From Lachnospiraceae bacterium (GTDB lineage: Bacteria > Bacillota > Clostridia > Lachnospirales > Lachnospiraceae): a stretch of 64,000 nt of DNA. Shown piece after piece: positions 52,212 to 59,918 of the stretch. The position numbers and the translations under genes are program-made. The stretch covers positions 248,001 through 312,000 of the forward strand of contig CAJTBF010000001.1 in assembly GCA_910574195.1 (NCBI GenBank). The letters run 5' to 3'. How positions within the stretch are numbered: position 1 is the first letter of the stretch; each line of letters begins with the position of its first letter. The notes beneath the pieces were generated by a model that worked only from the letters and a program-made list of their open reading frames with translations, was not told where the DNA came from and did not search any database.

Positions 52212-54920
52212 TTATTCCTGAAATACTCCTGTTTCCATCCTTGATGCCCGGGAATAAGAAATAACCGCCTCATTCTTTTTCATGAACAGCAGCCCAAAGG
52301 AACCCGGACCGCAGTTACTTGAAATTGCAGAGGATGCTTTTTGTAAATAAACCCTCTCAAAAGGACAGTATTGCTTCACCAGCTTCTGTATATAAAGAAG
52401 GCTTTTCTCATCCATCCCACAATAAGTAATAAACAGAATACGCCGGTCAATATTTTTCGCATCCAAAAGTGCCTTTCTCACATAACTCTTTATCACATGC
52501 GCAAAATCACCGATCTCCGCACCGCCGACTACCATTTTGCTTTTTCGAAGCACAAGAACCGGATGCAGAAGAAGGGAGTCACAGAGAACCTGTATCCGTT
52601 TCGGTATTCTTCCCGCACGACACATCATATTGGTGCTGTTGATGATAAAAGCCGACGAAATGTAACGCCTCAACTGTCCCAGCGCTTCCACAATTTCCGC
52701 TTTTGTCGCATGATGTTCTGCCATATAGGCGGCATACAGGACAGAAAGTCCCATACTGCTTGACAGATGTCCCGAATCAATCACCGTCACATTCTCAAAA
52801 GATTTTGCCGCCTCCACCGCATGATGATATCCCTGGCTTACATTCTTTGCCATGGTAATATGTATCACATTCTGTGCTTCCGTCAGCCTATCCGCAAAAA
52901 ATCTTTCGTAATCTTCCACATCCGGGGGCTGGGATTCACCGCTTTTCCCTTCCGCTATGTAGAATAAAAGCTCATCTGCTTTCAACTCCACTTCATCCAA
53001 AAAGCGTCCCTGATCTGTGCAGACGTAATAGGGACATACGGAGATTCCAAATTCCTTCTTTAAAGACTCCGGAAGATCGCATACACTATCCGTTGTAACC
53101 AGAACCAACTGTCTCTGTGTCTGTTCAAAAATCAGAACCTCTTTTCCAATCTCAGACTGTCTGGCTTCCTCGCTCAGCTTTACCAGCTCCTTGGGAAGAA
53201 TACTCAGGACGGTTGCTTCCAGAAGCGCTCCACTTACCGGCTTTGCCAGATAGCCGCTAAAGCCTTCTTTCCGATAAAGAAGCTGGTTATCACTCCCCGC
53301 ATTGGCAGTCAATGCAATCACCGGCACATCCTGACACAAACCGCCCGGCTGCGTACGAAGCGCATGGAGACACTCTATTCCGTCCATCTCCGGCATCAAA
53401 TGATCCATCAGAATTCCATCATAATGTTGAACCTGTGTCAGTTTCAGACAATCGCTCCCGCTTAAAACAGTCTCGATCTGAATTTTTGTATCCGCAAGAA
53501 GTTTCCGTGTAACCATCAGGTTCATTTCGTTGTCATCCACCACAAGCAAATGCGCTTCCGGTGCCTCAAAACTCTGCCTGTACTGCTTCTCATCATGATT
53601 CTTCACCCGGGAATCCAATGTAAATGTTCCCAGCTCTCTTTCATCTACAATGTCCTGTTCCAGTGTAACAATAAACTTAGATCCCTTCGTATAAACACTG
53701 TTGACACTGATTTCCCCGCCCATCAGCTCTACAAGCTGACGGACAATACTCAGTCCCAGTCCTGTACCTTCAATATGACGATTTCTTTCTTCATCTACCC
53801 TGCGAAACGCATTAAAAAGGTACGGAATATTTTCCTTTTTTACCCCCTGTCCTGTATCCTCCACAGAATACCAGACACGCACCCTGTTTAGCCCCAGCCG
53901 TTCACATCGTGCGGAAAGGGTAACCGACCCCTTATCCGTATATTTTACGGCATTATTCAGAAGATTGATCAAAACCTGCTTGATGCGCACCTCATCGCCG
54001 CAGAGCATACTTGGAATGGAGGAATCCACTTGCAGCCGAAACTCGATTCCTTTCTCCTTCGCCTTAATCCATATCATATTGACAATCTCGGAAAAAAGCT
54101 TCCCTGTCTCATAAGATACATTGATAATCTCCATCTTTCCGGATTTGATTTTGGACAGATCGAGAATATCATTGATCAACGTAAGCAGCATCTTACTGGC
54201 GCCCTGAATGTTCCTCGCATTTTCGGCAACTTCCTCCGAGATATTCCCCCGCAGAGTAATCTCATTCAATCCGATGATCGTATTAATCGGCGTGCGAATC
54301 TCATGGCTCATACTGGTAAAAAAATAATTTTCCGCCTGATTCAGCTCTTCTATTTCTTTTTTCTGCTGTATGGAAAGTTCATTCTCCTCCTCATACAAAC
54401 TGTTCTGAAAAAGCAGTAACACACTGGTCAATACTCCTGTCAGAATCACACAGCGCACAGAGTCAAAATGAGCCTGCGCCGCGGTATTCTGCACGACAAG
54501 TGCCGGATAATAATAAGCAATATAATAGCAGGCGATTGTCTCCACCATGCAAAACAGAAAAAATATGCCTTTCCGTTTTCCTTCCAGCGCAATACTTATA
54601 TAAATAAAACAAAGTACAAACCACTCGGGCGCGCCCCCGTATGCTCCACCCGCCGAAAAAAAACTGATCGGAAAAAGCAGGAGAAGAAGTATCACAATCG
54701 CTGTCGCTCCCGCATTGATGCGATCCTTTTTTATACTTACTTTCAGTACAACCACCATATAGATAAGACTGAACAGCAATACATACAAATTAAATGCATA
54801 CCTGCTCATAAGCAGTATGAAAATCAACGCAATCATGCTGATGCCTGTGACCAGACGAAACATGCGTTCCCGCAGACTAAGCCTGTGGTCGAATGCTTTA
54901 TCAAACCATTTTTTTAACAC
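52212..54920 (-). CDS. Hybrid sensor histidine kinase with C-terminal DegV (FakB-like) domain
   Basis: The 902-residue protein, in order: about six membrane helices (20-173), coiled-coil signalling helix, HisKA with SHEIRTP (His206), HATPase with N322 region LLNNAVKYT, DTGQG (355-359) and GTGLG (385-389), a receiver (Asp506 acceptor in ILMDHLMPEMDG, Asp462/463, Lys560), then a complete DegV domain (about 604-885). The latter has VTTDSVCDLPESL, HITMAKNVSQGYHHAVEAA, DSGHLSSSMGLSVLYAAYMA, CRAGRIPKRIQ and NCGPGSFGLLFM. The HtGPG histidine that contacts the fatty acid head group in FakB is Asn here. The start is a GTG with AGGAGG ten bases ahead. Last gene of a five-gene operon, 66 bases after the kinase upstream. 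Fatty-acid sensing or loading coupled to phosphorelay is the inference. Confidence 0.93.
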   Translation of the reverse strand: MLKKWFDKAFDHRLSLRERMFRLVTGISMIALIFILLMSRYAFNLYVLLFSLIYMVVVLKVSIKKDRINAGATAIVILLLLLFPISFFSAGGAYGGAPEWFVLCFIYISIALEGKRKGIFFLFCMVETIACYYIAYYYPALVVQNTAAQAHFDSVRCVILTGVLTSVLLLFQNSLYEEENELSIQQKKEIEELNQAENYFFTSMSHEIRTPINTIIGLNEITLRGNISEEVAENARNIQGASKMLLTLINDILDLSKIKSGKMEIINVSYETGKLFSEIVNMIWIKAKEKGIEFRLQVDSSIPSMLCGDEVRIKQVLINLLNNAVKYTDKGSVTLSARCERLGLNRVRVWYSVEDTGQGVKKENIPYLFNAFRRVDEERNRHIEGTGLGLSIVRQLVELMGGEISVNSVYTKGSKFIVTLEQDIVDERELGTFTLDSRVKNHDEKQYRQSFEAPEAHLLVVDDNEMNLMVTRKLLADTKIQIETVLSGSDCLKLTQVQHYDGILMDHLMPEMDGIECLHALRTQPGGLCQDVPVIALTANAGSDNQLLYRKEGFSGYLAKPVSGALLEATVLSILPKELVKLSEEARQSEIGKEVLIFEQTQRQLVLVTTDSVCDLPESLKKEFGISVCPYYVCTDQGRFLDEVELKADELLFYIAEGKSGESQPPDVEDYERFFADRLTEAQNVIHITMAKNVSQGYHHAVEAAKSFENVTVIDSGHLSSSMGLSVLYAAYMAEHHATKAEIVEALGQLRRYISSAFIINSTNMMCRAGRIPKRIQVLCDSLLLHPVLVLRKSKMVVGGAEIGDFAHVIKSYVRKALLDAKNIDRRILFITYCGMDEKSLLYIQKLVKQYCPFERVYLQKASSAISSNCGPGSFGLLFMKKNEAVISYSRASRMETGVFQE

Positions 54921-54986
54921 CCTTCATTTACCTCCTAATAACATGGATGCCGCCAACGCAATCTTGCTGAATCCCTTTTTGATATA

Positions 54987-57479
54987 CTAGAAACCAGCAA
55001 TGCTTTCGCACACTTCTTCATACATACGAAGTAACGTCGGATGATGCTCTCTGATAAAATCCACGTCTCCCCTCTTTCCCGCCATCTCCAGTGTTTTTGC
55101 ATACTCTGAGAGCCGTTCTGCACCAATTGTCAGCGATGTACTTTTTAATGCGTGAACCTTGACTGCATAATCCGTCCAGTTGCCCGCCTCGTAAAGAGCG
55201 ATGATCTCCTTTTTCTTTTCTTCGCTCTGATCACAAAACATCTGCAGCATCTCCAGATAAAATTCCTCTTCCCCACTGCAATAAGCCAGTCCCATCTCTC
55301 TATTAATACCTGCTTTTGCAAACAGATCGTCAGGTTCCTCTTTTACAGGTACATCTCCACATTCTGTTTTTATAGGTACATCTTCAGACTCTGCTTTTGC
55401 CTCGCCAGTCGAAACTTCCGCATGATTCTGTATGCACTGTTTCGGCAGCATACGGCGTAAAGCTCTCTCCAGAACAGAACGTTCGATCGGCTTCGGGATA
55501 AATTCTGTAAACCCTTCATTTTTGAACATCTCTCTGGCACCGCTGATTGTATTTGCCGTCAACGCAACAATCGGAATCTCCTGATAAATTCCATTTTCAA
55601 TCTCACGTATACAGCGTAATGTCTCCACACCATCAAATCCAGGCATCATATGATCCAGAAACACAATATCATAGACGGTATTTCTACACCATTGTACGGC
55701 CGCTCTTCCACTTAAACAAGTATCCACCTGTATCCCATAACTGCCCAGAACACCTTTTGCCACTACAAGATTCATCTCTTCATCATCAACAACAAGTACC
55801 CGTACTCCGTTACAGTAAAACGGCCTGTGGCCGGAATCCTGAACCTCTTCAAATCCATCCCCCTGTGCCACACCCCTTAATAGATTTACAACAGAAAGAG
55901 CAAAAAACGGTTTTCGCAGCACAAGAAGTTTGCTCTCTTTATCCACAACAAACTTTTTATCTGCAATGACTACCACCGGCATACTCTCTGCCAATTCTTT
56001 ATAATAGGAACTGTTCTCCTCATATTCCGTCTGTGCAATAAATACATGTGTCATCTTATGCTCTTTGAGCAACTTCAAAAGCCCTTCAAAATTATGAGCC
56101 TGATATCCCTCAATACCAAGCCCTTCCACCATATGAAGGATCATATTGTCATAATACATTCTTATTTCATCACAAGTGTATTTCTCCGGTCTGAAATAAC
56201 ACGCGATGCAGACCTTCTCCACATCTACAATTTGGATCCCCGGTGCCGGATCTTTCACTTCCTGCGGAATCGTAATGTGTGCCTCCAACCCATGCTGCCC
56301 TTCACTTTCAAAATGAACAAAACCTCCCATGGCATGAAGAAGGCCCCTGGCAATGGGAATCCCCAGACCCAGTCCCCCTGCAAAGCGGCTGCTTCCGGAA
56401 TCTGCCTGATAAAATTCATCATACATCTGTGTAAGCTGAGAAGTTGTCATACCGATCCCCGTATCATAGATATCGATGAGTAGATTGATCCCATACTCTT
56501 CCTTCCGAAATCCGACATGGACATAGATTCCCCCCTCTTCTGTAAACTTAAGGGAATTTTCCAAAAGAATTTTAAGTACATGGGAGATTTTTTCTGCATC
56601 GCCTATCAGCACTGCCGGTACCTGCGGTTCCACATCAAACACTATCTCCAGTTCCCCTCTGCTGCTCTGCATTGCAGTCATGGTAATCACATCATTGACC
56701 ACCGAGGTCAACATATATTCTTCCTTTATCGCAGTCAAGGTACCTTCTACAATCTCCGTATAATCCAGCATATTATTAATCTGGCTTGACAGGCGCTTCC
56801 CTGCCATCTGTATCGACTGCATGTCTTCCCTGATCTCCGGAGAAAGCTCTTTTCCAAGCGCCACCTCACTGATCCCAATTACCATGTTGATCGGAGTCCG
56901 AAGTTCATGGGAAACATTGGACAAAAACTCGGCATTCTGTCGCCCTGCTTCCTCCAACTCTGAAAGTGTATTTTCGTGCCGTCTCCTTGCCGCCTTTCTC
57001 CTGTCAAGCCGATATCTTGCAATCAAAAATGCTCCCACCGTCACTGCCGCACCCAGTACCAAACGTACCAATTCCCGGACACCCATTCCGGAAGTAATCG
57101 TATGAAGAACCAAAAAATGATAAAAAAGTGCCAGAATGTACAGACCGACTGTTATATACAGCAACCTTTTCCTATCCCGCAAAGAAAAAATAAGAAGCAG
57201 GATACATGCCAGAACAGGTATCTCAAAAAGTACCTCCCTATGCACTCCAAAGAAAAAAAATTCAATCAGTACCAATCCTGCACACAGATTTTCATACAGT
57301 AAGCCAACTCCCTCGACTCTGATGTGAACCCACCAGAGAATCATGCATCCGATGACAATCAACGGGACAATCCACAGCTCCCATGACAGGGCCGCCGTAA
57401 CCAGGATCAGCATCGCACTGAACGTACTGGCAACAACTGCCAAAAGCAGATATATACTTGTCTGCTCATGTTCTCTCAT
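54987..57479 (-). CDS. Hybrid sensor histidine kinase (HK-pseudoREC-REC-HPt)
   Basis: The 830-residue protein has about five or six membrane helices (8-155), HisKA with SHELRTP (His191), HATPase (N309 region LLENSLKFT; GGLGLG at 368-373), a receiver-like segment (about 422-538) that lacks the phosphorylatable Asp cluster, a true receiver (558-678; Asp565/566, Asp609, Lys663), a Lys/Glu linker with repeated DVP-x-K, and an HPt domain (725-830) with KVHALKST (His776). The whole phosphorelay His-Asp-His lies in one chain, so the final Asp must be elsewhere; the lone receiver whose stop overlaps this gene's start is the natural target. Confidence 0.93.
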   Translation of the reverse strand: MREHEQTSIYLLLAVVASTFSAMLILVTAALSWELWIVPLIVIGCMILWWVHIRVEGVGLLYENLCAGLVLIEFFFFGVHREVLFEIPVLACILLLIFSLRDRKRLLYITVGLYILALFYHFLVLHTITSGMGVRELVRLVLGAAVTVGAFLIARYRLDRRKAARRRHENTLSELEEAGRQNAEFLSNVSHELRTPINMVIGISEVALGKELSPEIREDMQSIQMAGKRLSSQINNMLDYTEIVEGTLTAIKEEYMLTSVVNDVITMTAMQSSRGELEIVFDVEPQVPAVLIGDAEKISHVLKILLENSLKFTEEGGIYVHVGFRKEEYGINLLIDIYDTGIGMTTSQLTQMYDEFYQADSGSSRFAGGLGLGIPIARGLLHAMGGFVHFESEGQHGLEAHITIPQEVKDPAPGIQIVDVEKVCIACYFRPEKYTCDEIRMYYDNMILHMVEGLGIEGYQAHNFEGLLKLLKEHKMTHVFIAQTEYEENSSYYKELAESMPVVVIADKKFVVDKESKLLVLRKPFFALSVVNLLRGVAQGDGFEEVQDSGHRPFYCNGVRVLVVDDEEMNLVVAKGVLGSYGIQVDTCLSGRAAVQWCRNTVYDIVFLDHMMPGFDGVETLRCIREIENGIYQEIPIVALTANTISGAREMFKNEGFTEFIPKPIERSVLERALRRMLPKQCIQNHAEVSTGEAKAESEDVPIKTECGDVPVKEEPDDLFAKAGINREMGLAYCSGEEEFYLEMLQMFCDQSEEKKKEIIALYEAGNWTDYAVKVHALKSTSLTIGAERLSEYAKTLEMAGKRGDVDFIREHHPTLLRMYEEVCESIAGF

Positions 57480-57838
57480 TTCTTCTCAAACTCCTTTTCA
57501 ATCCGCTCCAGCAAATCCTGTGGGAGAAATGGCTTTTTCAGATAATTGACTGCTCCCAGCCTGATTGCACTCATCACGTCATCCTCATATCCTGATGCGG
57601 TCAGGAATATTACAGGAATCTCATCGTATTTTCCTTTCATCTGTTCAAAGGTCTCGATTCCATTCATTCCAGGCATCTCAATATCCAGAAGAACCAAATC
57701 TATGGACTCATTCTCCAGCTTTTGAAGTGCCTTTTCTCCCGATTCCGCAAGGATCACATCATACTGCTTCTCCAGTATAATCTTGGTTCTCCTTAAATTC
57801 ATTGCATCATCATCTACCACTAAAATACGTTTTTGCAT
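57476..57838 (-). CDS. Stand-alone response regulator receiver (CheY-like)
   Basis: The 120-residue single REC domain has the acidic pocket in LVVDDDAMN (Asp9-11), phospho-acceptor Asp52 in LVLLDIEMPGMNG, Thr80 and Lys102 (LKKPF). It carries no output domain. Its stop overlaps the start of the HPt-bearing kinase (ATGA), and it lies 28 bases after the diguanylate cyclase. It probably receives phosphate from the HPt and acts by protein contact, possibly on its cyclase neighbour; the output is not shown by sequence. Confidence 0.93.
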   Translation of the reverse strand: MQKRILVVDDDAMNLRRTKIILEKQYDVILAESGEKALQKLENESIDLVLLDIEMPGMNGIETFEQMKGKYDEIPVIFLTASGYEDDVMSAIRLGAVNYLKKPFLPQDLLERIEKEFEKK

Positions 57839-57866
57839 ATACTGTTCCCTCCGTTCTCTCCTCTTT

Positions 57867-59120
57867 TTATCTCTTCTCAGATATAGAATGCTTTTCTACT
57901 TTTCGATCCCTGTATGCATTCAGAACTTCCTTTGCATCTTTTAAAATCTCATCCAGGGATATTTCATTGTACCTTTCATTTATCTCTACAATTCCATAAC
58001 TGAAACTGCATTGATATTTTCCATAGAATTCTTCTTCAAACTCCCGTAAGATTTCGGCCAGTTTCCTGTTCATCAGTTCTGCCATATTACCGGTAAGGAC
58101 AACACAGAATTCATCTCCGCCAATCCGTGCAAACGTGTCTCCACCTCGGAAATTTTTCCGGACAATTTCTACAACATTCTGAATATAGTCGTCCCCTGCC
58201 TGATGCCCCAACACTTCATTCACCTCTTCCAGACCATCCAGTTTCAGGTAACAAAGCGTTGCCTCCAGCTCTTCACACAAAACAATCTCCATATATTCTT
58301 CAAAGAAGGAACGATTCTTAATGCCTGTCAGCGGATCCCGGTTTTCCTTGCTGGTAAGATTTCGAACATTCCGCTTCTCGTCCGTAATATCAACCACCAC
58401 ATGCACATAAGAGGAATGTTCTTTCCACTCCATCTGGAAAGAAGTGACACGGTACGCGGTATCAAGCTCACCTTCCATCTCCCATACCTTATACTGTTCA
58501 TTGCTGTCCCATTTTAAAAGTTCGGTCTGAAAAGAGAGGCGCCGTTTGCAGGTTTCGCAAAAAGATTTATCCATAATTCCTACCTGCTTTTTCTTATTAC
58601 AGTATATAATTTCCCTGCTGTCTTTATCTACAACAAGAAGCCATTCCTTTCGCTTACTCAGCATCTCTACCAAAAGCTCATTGTAGCCTTCAATCATCTC
58701 TGCACGACGTTCTGCTTTTACCGCTTCTTCCTGCAATTTTGCTTCTCTTTCCTTTAACTGTCTCGTCATTTCATTAAATGCAACAGAAAATTCCCCCAGA
58801 TAAGCTACATGCTGGGAATAGTCCCCCTTTGCCACCTGCTGCGCCTGCCAGGTAAGATGATTCAGATTTGCATGAAGATTTTTCAAATTTTCGCAGAGAA
58901 AATTATATTCCTCCGGAAACTCCACAGAAAGATTTCCTTTTGAAAGTTCTGCCGAATAGGAGACCAATTCCCTCACTGCCGTCTCCAGATACTGAAGTCC
59001 GCGTCCCAGATCCTTATATGGTTCGCTCAACGCATCTACTTCAAAATGCTCAATCCAGGAATCATAAAGAATCCCTCTTAAGTATTCAAATAACAGTTCA
59101 CAATTCTTATTCGTCTCCAT
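57867..59120 (-). CDS. Soluble HAMP-PAS-GGDEF diguanylate cyclase
   Basis: The 417-residue protein has no membrane helix. Residues 50-130 look like two tandem HAMP-type helical hairpins (LSKGNLSVEFPEEYNFL, VAKGDYSQHVAYLGEFSVAFNEMTRQL). A PAS-like region follows (143-248) with a CETC pair (188-191), which could bind a metal or redox group. The GGDEF domain (255-415) carries ARIGGDEF (334-338), the Mg ligand region CYLKLDGLEEVNEVLGH, and RGGD (325-328), the RxxD I-site five residues ahead. It should therefore make c-di-GMP and be product-inhibited. Confidence 0.93.
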   Translation of the reverse strand: METNKNCELLFEYLRGILYDSWIEHFEVDALSEPYKDLGRGLQYLETAVRELVSYSAELSKGNLSVEFPEEYNFLCENLKNLHANLNHLTWQAQQVAKGDYSQHVAYLGEFSVAFNEMTRQLKEREAKLQEEAVKAERRAEMIEGYNELLVEMLSKRKEWLLVVDKDSREIIYCNKKKQVGIMDKSFCETCKRRLSFQTELLKWDSNEQYKVWEMEGELDTAYRVTSFQMEWKEHSSYVHVVVDITDEKRNVRNLTSKENRDPLTGIKNRSFFEEYMEIVLCEELEATLCYLKLDGLEEVNEVLGHQAGDDYIQNVVEIVRKNFRGGDTFARIGGDEFCVVLTGNMAELMNRKLAEILREFEEEFYGKYQCSFSYGIVEINERYNEISLDEILKDAKEVLNAYRDRKVEKHSISEKR

Positions 59121-59142
59121 TTTACGTGTCCGTCCCCCTTAC

Positions 59143-59679
59143 TTATTCCTTTCTGTCTGCCCGGAACCGGCATACTCTGTCACCGGTAGCCCAGCAGTTT
59201 ACCTCTGTCGCGGTATAACTTTTTCCTGTATAGGAAGTGAGAATCCCGGACAAAAATCCCTCATCATAATTACAAACTGTCTCTCCCAGGAGGGGAAGTC
59301 CGGAACAATCGGCATCCTCAGACATCGTAAGGATGGCTTCCCCTGTGTCCTCCTCAAACTTCTCTATCCGAAGCACACCTATTTTAAACTCTTCCAAACG
59401 TTTCTGAAGTAACGCCATAAACTCTGACAATTCCAGAGACGAATCCAGATATTTCTGTGCAAAATATACGCCCGCCCGGTACCCTGCATCTCGAAAAATA
59501 CGGATCTGTTCCTCTTTTCCGAACCGTTCTGTCAATTCCTCACGAAGCGAATACTCCAAAAGTCTGTACACAGCAACCGGAAGTTCTGCCCCCAGATTTT
59601 CCCTTCCTTTTTCCTGTATCTGCATATAATCTGCAAGCCGATACTCCTTTCTGTCCCTCAAAAAAACATTTTCCTCCAA
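59143..59679 (-). CDS. V4R (4-vinyl reductase) domain protein
   Basis: The 178-residue protein has an alpha-helical first half (LGAELPVAVYRLLEYSLREELTERFG, RIFRDAGYRAGVYFA) and a V4R second half (GLPLLGETVCNYDEGFLSGILTSYTGKSYTATEVNCWATGDRVCRFRA) with Cys125, 136, 162 and 170 placed as in the family's predicted Zn or ligand site. V4R domains bind small, often hydrophobic molecules and feed signalling proteins. The start is TTG 59679, seven bases after GTGAGGG; no better start is seen. It is the first gene of the operon, 22 bases ahead of the cyclase. Confidence 0.88.
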   Translation of the reverse strand: MEENVFLRDRKEYRLADYMQIQEKGRENLGAELPVAVYRLLEYSLREELTERFGKEEQIRIFRDAGYRAGVYFAQKYLDSSLELSEFMALLQKRLEEFKIGVLRIEKFEEDTGEAILTMSEDADCSGLPLLGETVCNYDEGFLSGILTSYTGKSYTATEVNCWATGDRVCRFRADRKE

Positions 59680-59723
59680 TGAAAAACCCTCACTTTACTA
59701 TTTTTTATCGTATGGGCTTAGAC

Positions 59724-59750
59724 GCATGAAATATTCCCTCAAATTCATGC
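59724..59750. promoter_or_regulatory. Inverted repeat upstream of the V4R operon
   Basis: gcatgaa (59724-59730) and ttcatgc (59744-59750) form a perfect 7-bp dyad with a 13-base centre, 45-71 bases before the V4R start. A TACGAT lies just downstream of it on the minus strand, but no consensus -35. Candidate operator. Confidence 0.45.
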
Positions 59751-59879
59751 TTCCATACTCAGCTTTTTTCATTATAACGGATTTTTCTCTGTTTGCCAAT
59801 CACCGAAATAACAAAATCAGAAAGTCTATGCAAATCCCCCGCCACCGGCAGTTTGTCCGCATACGATGTGATAAAAAAA

Positions 59880-59905
59880 GAAAGCCTGCCCAAAGGCAGA
59901 CTTTC
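59880..59905 (-). terminator. Terminator of the EF-G-like gene
   Basis: gaaagcctgcc (59880-59890) pairs with ggcagactttc (59895-59905), tetraloop caaa, then a run of seven T on the minus strand. Confidence 0.88.
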
Positions 59906-59918
59906 CGGTTTTTCTCTT

